From NCBI RefSeq assembly GCF_031626495.1, contig NZ_JAMQOJ010000001.1, positions 806,001-870,000 of the forward strand: DNA of 64,000 nucleotides, in the 5' to 3' direction. Under the pieces are notes generated by a model. It worked only from the letters and a program-made list of their open reading frames with translations. It was not told where the DNA came from and did not search any database. Positions 41,666-50,529 of the stretch are shown piece by piece. Each line of letters opens with the position of its first letter. Position 1 is the first letter of the stretch. A program made the translations under genes and the position numbers. This DNA is from Natrinema sp031626495. GTDB lineage: Archaea > Halobacteriota > Halobacteria > Halobacteriales > Natrialbaceae.

Positions 41666-43099
41666 ATGATACGAGACGAACGCATTCCATCCGACGAGCT
41701 ACAGCGTATCGACGAAGAGATTCGGTCGAACTGGCCGACGGGCGAAGACGTCGACTTCGAGGAAGCCATCGAGTACCACGAGTCGCTGCCCGACCACAAG
41801 CGGTTCGCCGACGTCCTCGAGTCGGCCGACAAACCGCTGCTCCAGCCGCGGGCCGGCGTTCCCCGGCTCGAAGACCAGATCGAACTCTTACAGTATCTTC
41901 ATCAGGAAGGCCAGGCCGACCTCCTGCCGACCACGATCGACTCGTACACGCGCGACAACGAGTACGAGAAGGCCCAGCAGGGCCTCGAGAAGGCCCGGGA
42001 GACGGGTGACGACACCCTGAACGGCTTCCCCGCGGTCAATCACGGCGTCGACGGCTGCCGGAAGCTGATCGACGCGATCGACGCGCCGATCGAGGTCCGT
42101 CACGGCACGCCGGACGCCCGGCTGCTCGCGGCGATCACCTTCGCCGGCGGCTTCCAGAGTTTCGAAGGGGGGCCGATTTCTTACAACATCCCCTACACGA
42201 AGCGCCACGGATTAGAGGAGACCATCGAGAAGTGGCAGTTCGTCGACCGGCTGGCCGGCGCGTACACGGAACGCGGCGTGCGGATCAACCGCGAGCCGTT
42301 CGGCCCCCTCACGGGGACGCTCGTCCCGCCGTCGATCGCCATCGCGATCATGCTGGTCGAGGGCAAGCTCGCCGCCACGCAGGGCGTGCGCTCGATCACG
42401 CTCGGCTACGGGCAGGTCGGGAACGTCGTTCAGGACGTGGCCGCCCTGAACGCGCTCAAAAAGCTGGGCAACGAGTACCTGCCCGACGAGGTCGTCGTCA
42501 CCACCGTCTTCCACGAGTGGATGGGCGGCTTCCCGCCGGACGAGGCCCGCGCCAACGGCGTGATCAGCCTCGGCGGCATGACCGCCGCTATCGCCCAGCC
42601 CGACAAGGTCATCACGAAGTCCCCACAGGAGTTCCAGGGGGTTCCGACCAAGGAGGCCAACGCCTCGGGCCTGCGCACCACGCGACAGGTCATCGACATG
42701 GCGATCGAACAGAAGATCGACATCGACGGCATCGAGGAGGAACAGGACCTCATCGAGCGCGAGACCCGGTGTCTGATGGACACCATCTTCGAGCACGGCG
42801 ACGGCGACGTCGTCCAGGGGACGCTCAAGGCCTTCGACTCCGGGGCGCTCGACGTTCCCTTCGCGCCCAGCGACAGCGCGCGGGGAGCCGTCCTCCCGGC
42901 CCGCGACGACGACGGTCGCGTCCGCATCTTCGAGTGGGCCGACCTCGAGATGGACGACGATATCAAGGAGATTCACAAGGCTCGACTCTCGCAGCGCGCC
43001 GACACCGAGGGCCGCGACCAGTCGTTCCGCATGGTCGCGGACGACGTCGACGCGATCAGCGACGGGAAGCTCATCGGCCGACCACAGGGTGACGTTTAA
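41666..43099 (+). CDS. glmE: Glutamate mutase E (catalytic) subunit
   Basis: 477 residues of the TIM-barrel catalytic subunit that binds glutamate and 5'-deoxyadenosylcobalamin with GlmS. Segments fit: LLQPRAGVPRLEDQI, NGFPAVNHGVDGCRKLID, GTPDARLLAAITFAGGFQSF, EGGPISYNIPYTKR, FGPLTGTLVPPSIAIAIM and PTKEANASGLRTTR. Directly downstream of glmS and abutting mal with no gap (stop at 43097-43099, ATG at 43100). Length is normal. Confidence 0.93.
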   Translation: MIRDERIPSDELQRIDEEIRSNWPTGEDVDFEEAIEYHESLPDHKRFADVLESADKPLLQPRAGVPRLEDQIELLQYLHQEGQADLLPTTIDSYTRDNEYEKAQQGLEKARETGDDTLNGFPAVNHGVDGCRKLIDAIDAPIEVRHGTPDARLLAAITFAGGFQSFEGGPISYNIPYTKRHGLEETIEKWQFVDRLAGAYTERGVRINREPFGPLTGTLVPPSIAIAIMLVEGKLAATQGVRSITLGYGQVGNVVQDVAALNALKKLGNEYLPDEVVVTTVFHEWMGGFPPDEARANGVISLGGMTAAIAQPDKVITKSPQEFQGVPTKEANASGLRTTRQVIDMAIEQKIDIDGIEEEQDLIERETRCLMDTIFEHGDGDVVQGTLKAFDSGALDVPFAPSDSARGAVLPARDDDGRVRIFEWADLEMDDDIKEIHKARLSQRADTEGRDQSFRMVADDVDAISDGKLIGRPQGDV

Positions 43100-44377
43100 A
43101 TGGAGATTACAGGAATTTACGCCACGCCCGGTTACTCCGGGTTCTTCTTCGACGACCAGCGCGCGATCAAGCAGGGAGCAACGCAGGACGGGTTCACCTA
43201 CGAGGGCGAGCCCGTCACCGACGGCTTCGACGAGATTCGACAGGCCGGCGAGACGATCATCGTCGACATCGAACTCGCCGACGGGACCGTGGTGCGGGGC
43301 GACTGCGCCGCGGTCCAGTACTCCGGTGCCGGCGGACGAGATCCGCTGTTCCAGGCCGAGGAGTACGCCCCGGTCATCGAGGGCCCCGTCGCCGACGAAC
43401 TCGAGGGACGGGACGCCACCGCGTTCCTCGACAACGCCGAGTTGCTCGAGGACATGCAGGTCGACGGCGACCGGCTTCACACGGCGATCCGATACGGCGT
43501 CTCGCAGGCGCTGCTCGCCGCCGCCGCCGAAGCCGAGAACACGACGCAGACGGACGTTATCGCGGACGCGCTCGGTACCGAGCCCGCGACGGAGCCGGTG
43601 CCGGTCTTCGGCCAGTCCGGCGACGACCGCTACAACAACACGGAGAAGATGTTCGTCAAGGGCGTCCCCGTGCTGCCACACGCGCTGATCAACAGCGTCG
43701 AGAAGATCGGCGAGAACGGCGAGGTCCTCCTCGAGTACGTCGAGTGGCTGGTCGAGCGCTCCCAGGAACTCGGCCCCGAGGGGTACGAGCCCCGGTTCCA
43801 CATCGACGTCTACGGCATGATCGGGGAGATCTTCGGTGCCCCCTACGACCGCGACGAGGTCGTCGACTACTTCGCCGCGCTCGAGGAGGCCGCCGCGCCG
43901 TTCCCGATCCAGATCGAGGGGCCGATGGACGTCGGCAACCGCGCCGACCAGATCGACGCGATGGTCGAACTCCGCGAGGGGTTGGCCGACGCCAACGTCG
44001 GCGTCGACATCGTGGCCGACGAGTGGTGTAACACCTTCGAGGACGTGCAGGCGTTCGTCGACGCCGGGGCTGCGGACCTCGTGCAGGTCAAGACGCCCGA
44101 TCTGGGCGGCATCCACCGCAGCGGGCAGGCGGTCCGCTACTGCGAGGGGACCGACACCCGCGCCTATCTCGGTGGGACCTGCAACGAAACGGAGACCTCC
44201 GCACGTGCCTGTGCCCACGTCGCGCTCGCGACCAACGCCGCGCAGGTACTCGCAAAGCCCGGCATGGGCTTCGACGAGGGCTACATGATCGTCGAAAACG
44301 AGATGCGGCGGGCGATCGCCCGACGAGAACGAGAACAGTTAACGGCCGACACTGACGAGGTGACAGCAGATGACTGA
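43100..44377 (+). CDS. mal: Methylaspartate ammonia-lyase
   Basis: 425 residues, enolase-superfamily barrel. It removes ammonia from 3-methylaspartate to give mesaconate. Conserved: PGYSGFFFDDQRAIKQGA at the N-terminus, HIDVYGMIGEIFG, IEGPMDVGNR (metal Glu), VADEWCNTFEDVQ (metal Asp/Glu) and the catalytic Lys in VQVKTPDLGG. Translationally tight: it follows glmE without gap and overlaps mch by 8 bp. Confidence 0.94.
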   Translation: MEITGIYATPGYSGFFFDDQRAIKQGATQDGFTYEGEPVTDGFDEIRQAGETIIVDIELADGTVVRGDCAAVQYSGAGGRDPLFQAEEYAPVIEGPVADELEGRDATAFLDNAELLEDMQVDGDRLHTAIRYGVSQALLAAAAEAENTTQTDVIADALGTEPATEPVPVFGQSGDDRYNNTEKMFVKGVPVLPHALINSVEKIGENGEVLLEYVEWLVERSQELGPEGYEPRFHIDVYGMIGEIFGAPYDRDEVVDYFAALEEAAAPFPIQIEGPMDVGNRADQIDAMVELREGLADANVGVDIVADEWCNTFEDVQAFVDAGAADLVQVKTPDLGGIHRSGQAVRYCEGTDTRAYLGGTCNETETSARACAHVALATNAAQVLAKPGMGFDEGYMIVENEMRRAIARREREQLTADTDEVTADD

Positions 44378-45434
44378 CTGGACGGATCCCGACACGTTCG
44401 CACAGGCGCTCGAGCAGGTCGAGACCAAGGAGAAGGGGAACTGCTTCGAGGACTTCGAGGAAGGCGACGTCATCGAACACGACCCCGGGCTCACGCTCAC
44501 CCAGTTCGGCAACGAGCAGTGGATGGGCCAGACGCTCAACCACGACCCCGCCTACTGGCGGACCGACGCCGCCGAGGAACGGGGCTTCGACGAGCCGCCG
44601 GTCCACCCCGACTACCTGACCGCTGCGACTCTCGGCATCACCGTCGAGGACCTGAGCGAGAAGGGTGGCTACTTCCTCGGTCGCACTGACGTGCGGTTCC
44701 CCACTGCGCCGGTCTACACCGGCACCGAACTCCACGTCGAGAGCGAGGTCGTCAACTGCGCCACCTCGAGCTCCCGACCCGAGTACGGCATCGTCTCCTG
44801 GCGCACCCGCGGCACGGACGCCGAGACCGGCGACGTGCTCTGCTCCTACGAACGGACGAACATGATTCCCCGCCGCGAGCCCCTCGCGACCGACGGGAGC
44901 GGCGCTGCCACAGCCGAAGGCGACGAAGACGGTCCCGACCTTCCCGAGGAGTTCATCGCTCCCGACGGAGGATATTTCGAGGACTTCGTCGAGGCTCTCG
45001 AGGCGGCCGACGACGAGAACGCCGCCGTCGCCTACCGCCACGAGCGCGGCCGCACGCAGGACGACGTGACCGTCGCTTCGCTGCCACTGGCGACGCTGAA
45101 CACGGCCAAACAGCACCACAACGTCGACGTGATGTCCGACTCGCCGTCGGGCAACATCGTCACCTACGGCGACGTGACCCGCTCGACGGCGCTCGGCCAC
45201 GCCCGCTCCGACGAAGAGACCTGGCGCGAGGTCGGCTTCGACGACGAATCGTTCCACACGTTCGTCGCGGTGGGCGACACCGTCTACGCCTTCACGCGCG
45301 TTATCGAGGCCGCCGACGACGCCTCGAGCGACGAGGCGGGGACCGTCACCTTCGAGCACATCGCGTTCAACCAGGACGACGAACCCGTCTATTCGGGGAC
45401 TCGGACCGCCGAGATTCGAAAGCGTTCTAACTAA
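44370..45434 (+). CDS. mch: Mesaconyl-CoA hydratase
   Basis: 354-residue double-hotdog MaoC-type hydratase converting mesaconyl-CoA to beta-methylmalyl-CoA. First hotdog (about 20-165) has GDVIEHDPGLTLTQF and the D/H active-site region NHDPAYWRTD; the second half (about 185-354) has ASLPLATLNTAKQHHN and the STALGHARSDE stretch. A Ser/Ala/Glu-rich linker (GSGAATAEGDEDG) joins them. Starts inside mal (overlap 44370-44377) and precedes the lyase gene. Confidence 0.9.
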   Translation: MTDWTDPDTFAQALEQVETKEKGNCFEDFEEGDVIEHDPGLTLTQFGNEQWMGQTLNHDPAYWRTDAAEERGFDEPPVHPDYLTAATLGITVEDLSEKGGYFLGRTDVRFPTAPVYTGTELHVESEVVNCATSSSRPEYGIVSWRTRGTDAETGDVLCSYERTNMIPRREPLATDGSGAATAEGDEDGPDLPEEFIAPDGGYFEDFVEALEAADDENAAVAYRHERGRTQDDVTVASLPLATLNTAKQHHNVDVMSDSPSGNIVTYGDVTRSTALGHARSDEETWREVGFDDESFHTFVAVGDTVYAFTRVIEAADDASSDEAGTVTFEHIAFNQDDEPVYSGTRTAEIRKRSN

Positions 45435-45476
45435 CACGATCGATTGTCACAAACGACCGCAGACAACTACGAACAC

Positions 45477-46520
45477 ATGACTGACGACATCCGACTCTGC
45501 CGTACGTTCCAGACCGCACCGGCCGCCGTTCCGAAAGACGACTCCGCGAAGTACCTCGTCTCCGCGCTGGAGGCCGAGGGCTTCCAGGCACCCGACTGGC
45601 TCGTCCCCGACATGGAAGACGGCACCGCGCCGAACATGAAAGCCGAGGGGCTCGAGAACACCATCGAGAAGGTCCCGGAGTACGACTTCCCCGGCGAGAT
45701 CTGGCCCCGCGTCGAGTGGAGCTACGAGGACGAGGAGTACTGCGAGAAGGGCCGCGACCAGATCGACCGGCTCGTCGCCGAGATCGGCGACGAGATCGAC
45801 GGCGTCGTCGTCCCCAAGGTCGGCCGCCTCGAGGACGTCGAGCGCGCCGCCGAAGTCGTCGCCGAGGCCGAGGCCGAGCACGGCTACGAGGACGGTTCCA
45901 TCGGCCTCTCGATCATCATCGAGACCGGCCGCGCTCGCTCCGACCTGCGCGAGATCTCCAAGTTCGGCGAGGACTCCCGGCTCACCGCGCTCATCTTCGG
46001 CCCGGTCGACTACGCCGCCGAACTCGGCGGCCGCGACCTCGGCGACGGCATGCCCCGCTGGGACGGCCTGCTCGAGGCCCTCTCGAACGAGGCCAGCGCC
46101 GCGGGCCTGCTCTCGATCGGCGGCCCCTTCGACGACCTGTTCAAGGAGCGCGCCGGGCTGACCTACTACAACGCCGACGAGTACGCGGATCAGGTCGAAC
46201 ACGAGGCCCAACTCGGGCTCGACGGCTCTTGGTCGCTGTACCCCAAACAGACGATTCAGGCCAACACCGTCCACATGCCCACCCCCGAGGAGCTCGAGCG
46301 CGACGTGAGCAAGATCGAGCGGTTCAACGAAGCCAAGCGCGAAGGGACCGGCGCGGTCACGCTCGACGGCCAGATGGTCGACGAGGCCACGTTCAAGAAC
46401 TTCAAGAACACGGTCCAGCAGGTCCGCGCCATCGACGAGATGCGCCCCGGCCAGACCGAGGAGTACTACGACGACGACCTGCTGACGCGAGCCCGCGAGC
46501 TCGAGCTCTCCTATAACTGA
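45477..46520 (+). CDS. Beta-methylmalyl-CoA lyase (CitE family)
   Basis: 347 residues from ATG 45477 (a TTG at 45444 would add 11). CitE/malyl-CoA lyase barrel: LVPDMEDGTAPNMK (acidic metal residues), VVPKVGRLEDVERA, IIIETGRAR and FGPVDYAAELGGRDL. It cleaves beta-methylmalyl-CoA into propionyl-CoA and glyoxylate, and in haloarchaea may also act on (S)-malyl-CoA/acetyl-CoA condensation steps; the glyoxylate enters malate. It ends the methylaspartate operon: the citrate-lyase beta annotation is explained by family only. Confidence 0.9.
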   Translation: MTDDIRLCRTFQTAPAAVPKDDSAKYLVSALEAEGFQAPDWLVPDMEDGTAPNMKAEGLENTIEKVPEYDFPGEIWPRVEWSYEDEEYCEKGRDQIDRLVAEIGDEIDGVVVPKVGRLEDVERAAEVVAEAEAEHGYEDGSIGLSIIIETGRARSDLREISKFGEDSRLTALIFGPVDYAAELGGRDLGDGMPRWDGLLEALSNEASAAGLLSIGGPFDDLFKERAGLTYYNADEYADQVEHEAQLGLDGSWSLYPKQTIQANTVHMPTPEELERDVSKIERFNEAKREGTGAVTLDGQMVDEATFKNFKNTVQQVRAIDEMRPGQTEEYYDDDLLTRARELELSYN

Positions 46521-46687
46521 GCTCGCGGCAGCTGCGACAGCGTTCGCTACCGTCCCGATTTCCGTTTTCGAAGTCGAGGGGCGTCGACAGTTGCTGTTTG
46601 CCGGTGATCGACCAGCCTGATCCTCGAACAGAGCGCTCTCGCTCGGTCCGCAACCGACGCCGTTCGAGATAGTGTGACCGAAGGCCG

Positions 46688-47785
46688 TTATTCGTCGTCC
46701 GCGAGGTCGATCAGGTTTTCTCGGCCGATCCTGCGTTTTTCGACCGCTCCCTTCTCGACCATCGATCCGATGACGCGGGACGTCTTCGAGGTCGACCAAT
46801 CGAACTCGTCGTCGATCGCCGCCTGCCGCATACGGCCGCCGTTTTCCTCGAGCAGCGCCAGAACGCGTTCCTCGTCGGTCATGACCGGTGTCGATGCTCG
46901 GTCGTCGGACTGTGTCGCCGATCCGGCAGGCGTCTCCGGCGCCGCGTCCGGCGGCTCCCCACGGCCAGGCGTCGTCGACTGTCCGGTCTCGCCGGAACGC
47001 CGGCGGCGTCGACTGATCGCGTACGCGGCGGCGACGACGAGCGAGACGACGCCGACGAGCGAGACCGCGAGCCCGCTGCCGCCGAACGGGGTCGGCGTCG
47101 CGGCGCTGCTTGCTGCGGACTGGGTCTCGGCGTCGTTACCGGTCGGGGCGAAGGCGATGGACGGGTGTTCGTCCTCGAAACTCTCTCTGCCGGCCCACGT
47201 TACTGACCCCTCACCTCGGCTGTCGGGAGCTGGCTCTACGCGATCGATTTCGTATTCTGCGGGCCCCTCGACCGCGAGCGTGTCGTTGGCCGCGATGAAA
47301 AAGCCGCCCTGGAAGACATCACCGACGACGACCGATTCGTTCGCTCGAGCGCCGAAGTTCGTCCAGGTGAACCGGTAGGTGACGACGCCCCAGCGACGCG
47401 GGACTTCCTGAACGCTGGTCGTCGCGGTGAACTCTGTGGCGTGCATCTCCCGGCCAGTCGCGTTCGCCGCGCTGGCGACGACACCGCGCATTCGTGCCCG
47501 GAAGGGGTCGAGATACCGCGCAGTGTCGTTGCGAAAGCGGTCTCGGAACGCTTCGTACTCGTCGACGCGTTCGTCGGTATCGAGACGCGTCCTGATTTGG
47601 ATCGTCCAGCGGGCCGAGCCGTTCTCGGATACGTCGATTCGGGTGACGGTGTTGTCCGGTTCCGGCTCCGCCTGCCGCGTCGCTGCACCGGCGGTCCCCG
47701 CGGGCACGATCAGCGTTCCGAGCACGAGGCAAAGGATACCGAGTGCCGCGAACGCTGCCGACCCACCTCCCCGCGAACTCTCCAT
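46688..47785 (-). CDS. Membrane-tethered winged-helix protein with exported N-terminal domain
   Basis: 365 residues. A Sec-type signal helix (about 10-33, FAALGILCLVLGTLIVPAG) is followed by an outward domain (about 40-215) of strands and NDT/NAT glycosylation-type sequons, a linker (SAASSAATPTPFGGSG), a single transmembrane helix (LAVSLVGVVSLVVAAAYAIS) with RRRRRS stop-transfer, and then a cytoplasmic acidic linker and a winged-helix domain at the C-terminus (EERVLALLEENGGRMRQAAIDDEF, then SRVIGSMVEKGAVEKR). It should receive a signal outside and regulate DNA inside. The outward domain is homologous to that of the protein at 49404. DUF7345/DUF7343 is my best family guess. Confidence 0.85.
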   Translation of the reverse strand: MESSRGGGSAAFAALGILCLVLGTLIVPAGTAGAATRQAEPEPDNTVTRIDVSENGSARWTIQIRTRLDTDERVDEYEAFRDRFRNDTARYLDPFRARMRGVVASAANATGREMHATEFTATTSVQEVPRRWGVVTYRFTWTNFGARANESVVVGDVFQGGFFIAANDTLAVEGPAEYEIDRVEPAPDSRGEGSVTWAGRESFEDEHPSIAFAPTGNDAETQSAASSAATPTPFGGSGLAVSLVGVVSLVVAAAYAISRRRRRSGETGQSTTPGRGEPPDAAPETPAGSATQSDDRASTPVMTDEERVLALLEENGGRMRQAAIDDEFDWSTSKTSRVIGSMVEKGAVEKRRIGRENLIDLADDE

Positions 47786-47810
47786 TCGTCCGATCTGTTT
47801 AGATGACGTT

Positions 47811-47818
47811 TATATAAG
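47811..47818 (-). promoter_or_regulatory. TATA box of the tethered regulator gene
   Basis: TATATAAG on plus (CTTATATA on the coding strand), centred about 29 bp before the ATG at 47785; leaderless spacing. Confidence 0.7.
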
Positions 47819-47861
47819 TTCGACGGCCGAAAAACTCGGATCGGCTTGGGATCGAACGGCC

Positions 47862-47935
47862 TTGCAGTCCCCGAATAAAATTGCGTGCAAATGGCTGCAA
47901 ACGTCCGCAACTCCCACCGAAAACGGCTGCAAGTC
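47862..47935. promoter_or_regulatory. Helically phased GCAA motifs, candidate operator
   Basis: GCAA occurs at 47887, 47897, 47907 and 47929: steps of exactly 10, 10 and 22 bp, so all face the same side of the helix. Two of them are GGCTGCAA. An inverted copy (CTTGCAG) is at 47861-47867. The set fills the middle of the gap between the divergent genes at 47785 and 47989, about 20 bp upstream of the rightward TATA box (GTTTATC, 47954-47960). A bound protein could act on both promoters. Use by the tethered regulator is inference. Confidence 0.45.
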
Positions 47936-47988
47936 GCTTCAGACATCGGTCCGGTTTATCACCAGATATTCCGAGAGTGTCTCGTACG

Positions 47989-49329
47989 ATGAGACGAACA
48001 GCGATCGGCGCCGTACTAATCGCAGTGCTCGTCGCCGGGATGGCCGTCCCGGCGACTGCAGCAAGCGTCGGCCAGTCGCACTCGCGCGCGAATTCGGGCG
48101 CGGCGGCCGCGATGGTGGTACAGGAGAACGCGACGAACGATTCGGACTCGAGCGTGGACGTCACGGTCGGCCAGCAGCTCTCGACAGTTATCGACGTCTC
48201 GAGCGACGAGGTCCGGACGGACTTCGAGAACACCGCGTTCGAGATGTCCGTCGAGAGCGCCGACGACGAGGAGCGCGCCGAGGCCGTCGCCGAGCGCGCG
48301 GAGGAACTCCGCGATCGCGCCGAGGACGTCCGCGAGGAGTACGAGGAGGCCACCGAGGAGTACGAGGCGGGCGAGATGAGCAAGTCCGAGTACGCCCAGC
48401 GGATCGCGACGTTGAACGCGCGGGCGGCGAACCTCGCAGACAGCTACGCACAGCTCCAGCAGCGAGCGTCGAACGTCTCTGCGTCCGAACTACGGACGCT
48501 CGACGACTCGATGGACAACCTGAGCAGCGTCAGCGGAAGCGGTGCGAAGGCGCTGCTAGAGCGGTTCACCGGCGAATCGCAGGGCGAGGTCGAACTCGAG
48601 ACCGCCGGCGGGCTCTCCATCGAGGTGAAAGGCGAAGACGGTGAACGGTCGCGTGAACTCGAACGCGAGCGCGACGACGACGATACTATCTCGGTGAGCC
48701 AGTCCGCCGCCCTCGAGACGGCTCAGGCGGCGCTCTCGACGCCCGAACGCGGTAGCTGGGTCCACGTCGAATCGAACGTGAAAGACGACGAGGGTGCCTA
48801 CGAGTTCGAGTTCGCCCTCGAGAACGCGACCGCCCAGACAGGTGAAGCCGAAGTGCGAGTCGACGGCTCGTCGGGCGACGTGTACAAACTCGAGGAGGAG
48901 ATCGAAGCCCGTGACGAAGACGAGCGGGACGACGATGATGAGCGAGAGGACGACGAGCGAGAAGACGACGAGACCGACGCTCGAGCGCTGACCGTCGATG
49001 CGACGCTCGACGGCGACACCGTGACGGTGACCGTTACCGCGGACGGCTCAGGCGTCGCGAACGCGACGGTCGACGCGAATGACCGATCGGTCGGTACCAC
49101 CGACGCTGACGGGACGGTGACGTTCACCGTCGACGCGAACGAGACCGAAGACCTCGAACTGACCGTCCGTGAGGGCGAGTCCGAAGCCGAAACCGAGTAC
49201 GTGATTCGGGACGGCTCGCTCGTCACGACCGAGGGCGAGGAGGACGAGCCGACGGACGATGACGACCGAGACGATGAGGACGCGGACGACGAGACGGAGC
49301 GGACCGATTCCGACGGAGACGACGACTGA
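47989..49329 (+). CDS. Exported PepSY-like/acidic-repeat protein
   Basis: About 446 residues. Sec signal (AIGAVLIAVLVAGMAVPATAA), then a helical, heptad-like region (about 85-180, …AEELRDRAEDVREEYEEAT…), a PepSY-like domain (about 235-300: SVSQSAALETAQAAL, YEFEFALENATAQTG, VRVDGSSGDVYK), a D/E/R-rich spacer (residues about 305-330), an Ig-like domain (GVANATVDANDRSVGTTDAD…) and a very acidic tail. The start follows a TATA box by about 30 bp. It is divergent from the membrane-tethered regulator. No sorting signal or lipobox is visible. Possibly a modulator of a protease or sensor, as PepSY domains often are; this is inference. Confidence 0.8.
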   Translation: MRRTAIGAVLIAVLVAGMAVPATAASVGQSHSRANSGAAAAMVVQENATNDSDSSVDVTVGQQLSTVIDVSSDEVRTDFENTAFEMSVESADDEERAEAVAERAEELRDRAEDVREEYEEATEEYEAGEMSKSEYAQRIATLNARAANLADSYAQLQQRASNVSASELRTLDDSMDNLSSVSGSGAKALLERFTGESQGEVELETAGGLSIEVKGEDGERSRELERERDDDDTISVSQSAALETAQAALSTPERGSWVHVESNVKDDEGAYEFEFALENATAQTGEAEVRVDGSSGDVYKLEEEIEARDEDERDDDDEREDDEREDDETDARALTVDATLDGDTVTVTVTADGSGVANATVDANDRSVGTTDADGTVTFTVDANETEDLELTVREGESEAETEYVIRDGSLVTTEGEEDEPTDDDDRDDEDADDETERTDSDGDDD

Positions 49330-49403
49330 GCTATCGCTCGAGCCGAAATCGACGTTCGGATCGGCTCGTGACGGTCGCCGATATCACTCGAAATACGTAA
49401 TCT

Positions 49404-50171
49404 ATGACGACGACTGACGATGGATCTCTGGCACGAACGGGACGGCAGCGAGTTCGCTTCGCGTGCGTCCTCGTTGTGATCGCACTGCTCGCAACCGCGC
49501 CGGTCGCTGCAGCGACGGGAGCGAACGCGAATCAGCCGACGGAGACGGTACCGACCGAACCCGCGTTCGTCGTGGCGCTCGACGCTGAGGGGACGGGCCA
49601 GGTCACCCTCACCACGACGTTCGATCTAACCACCGACGGTGAACGGCGCGCGTTCGAGGCCCTCCGCGCGAACGAGACGGGGCGCGAACAGCGAGCGGAG
49701 CGGTTCGCCGCGCGGATGGACGGCATCGCCTCCAGCGCCGAAAACGAGACCGGGCGATCGATGGCGATCCGCGACGCCGCCATTTCGTTCACCGAGCGAA
49801 ACGACACCGGGATCGTCGCGCTGTCGGTGACCTGGGAGGGACTCGCAGCACAGGACGGCGACCGACTCGTCCTCAGCGAACCGTTCGACAGCGAGTTCGC
49901 GCTCGAGCGCACGTTCCGCGTCGCCGGGCCCGACGGCTATGCACTCGAGACGGTAACGCCGGAACCCTCCGATCGTGGAGACAACGCCGCGACGTGGGAC
50001 GGCTCGGCTTCGTTCGACGGGTTCGAAGCCACGTTCGCCCCGACGGACGGTGACTCGGCGGCCGACGGCGGTGCCAGCTCGAGCGTCCCCGGGTTCGGCG
50101 TCGGGATCGCCGCCCTCGCGGTGCTGGGCGGGACGGCGGTACTGACGATCCGCGATCAAAACCGACGGTAA
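49404..50171 (+). CDS. Exported protein with PGF-CTERM-type sorting signal, homologous to the tethered regulator's outward domain
   Basis: 255 residues. Sec signal near 20-37 (ACVLVVIALLATAPVAAATG), an extracellular domain (40-210), then a typical archaeosortase signal: VPGFGVGIAALAVLGGTAVL followed by basic TIRDQNRR. The domain aligns by eye to the protein at 46688: FAARMDGIASSAENETGRSM against FRARMRGVVASAANATGREM, and RVAGPDGY…P.P…RG…TW.G..SF…FAPT in the same order. It lacks the cytoplasmic HTH. It would be processed and lipid-anchored at the cell surface; role unknown. Confidence 0.85.
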   Translation: MTTTDDGSLARTGRQRVRFACVLVVIALLATAPVAAATGANANQPTETVPTEPAFVVALDAEGTGQVTLTTTFDLTTDGERRAFEALRANETGREQRAERFAARMDGIASSAENETGRSMAIRDAAISFTERNDTGIVALSVTWEGLAAQDGDRLVLSEPFDSEFALERTFRVAGPDGYALETVTPEPSDRGDNAATWDGSASFDGFEATFAPTDGDSAADGGASSSVPGFGVGIAALAVLGGTAVLTIRDQNRR

Positions 50172-50529
50172 CGCTACTCGCGGCGCTGTCGCCGCCCTCG
50201 GTTAGAACGGGCACGAAATCCGGAACACGGTACCGCTCGCGGTTCATCGGTTTCGCTGTCGCTCACGGAATTGTTCGCGACAGCAACGGTGGGGATGGGA
50301 TTCGAACCACGCCCAGACGTACTCGCTCCGCTGTGCGCGACTGGTCTGATTCAAATCCCACCGTTTCGGTTTCCGCTCGAGAGACTCCTCGCTCTGCTCG
50401 TCGTGTTCTCTCGCGGAAAACGGTGGGGATGGGATTTGAACCACCTGAACGTCGGTCGCGTTGCTCCCTCGTTCCGTAGTTCAAATCCCTCGGTTTTGCT
50501 GTCGCTCACGGAATTGTTCGCGACAGCAA
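50172..50529. repeat. Partial duplications of the tRNA-Ser 3' end
   Basis: The 20-bp tRNA-Ser 3' segment GGTGGGGATGGGATT(C/T)GAACC recurs at 50289-50306 and 50422-50442 in addition to its place in the tRNA at 50531. The flank upstream of the first copy (about 50248-50290) is nearly identical to that upstream of the tRNA (50491-50533), giving a direct repeat of about 59 bp with 243-bp spacing. T-loop-like TTCAAATCCC also appears twice on the plus strand. Such duplications look like attachment-site scars or slippage at a tRNA. No gene lies here. Confidence 0.6.

Noticed and set aside
42212..44218. 668-residue minus-strand frame
   Set aside because: Antisense to glmE and mal, which are unambiguous enzymes.
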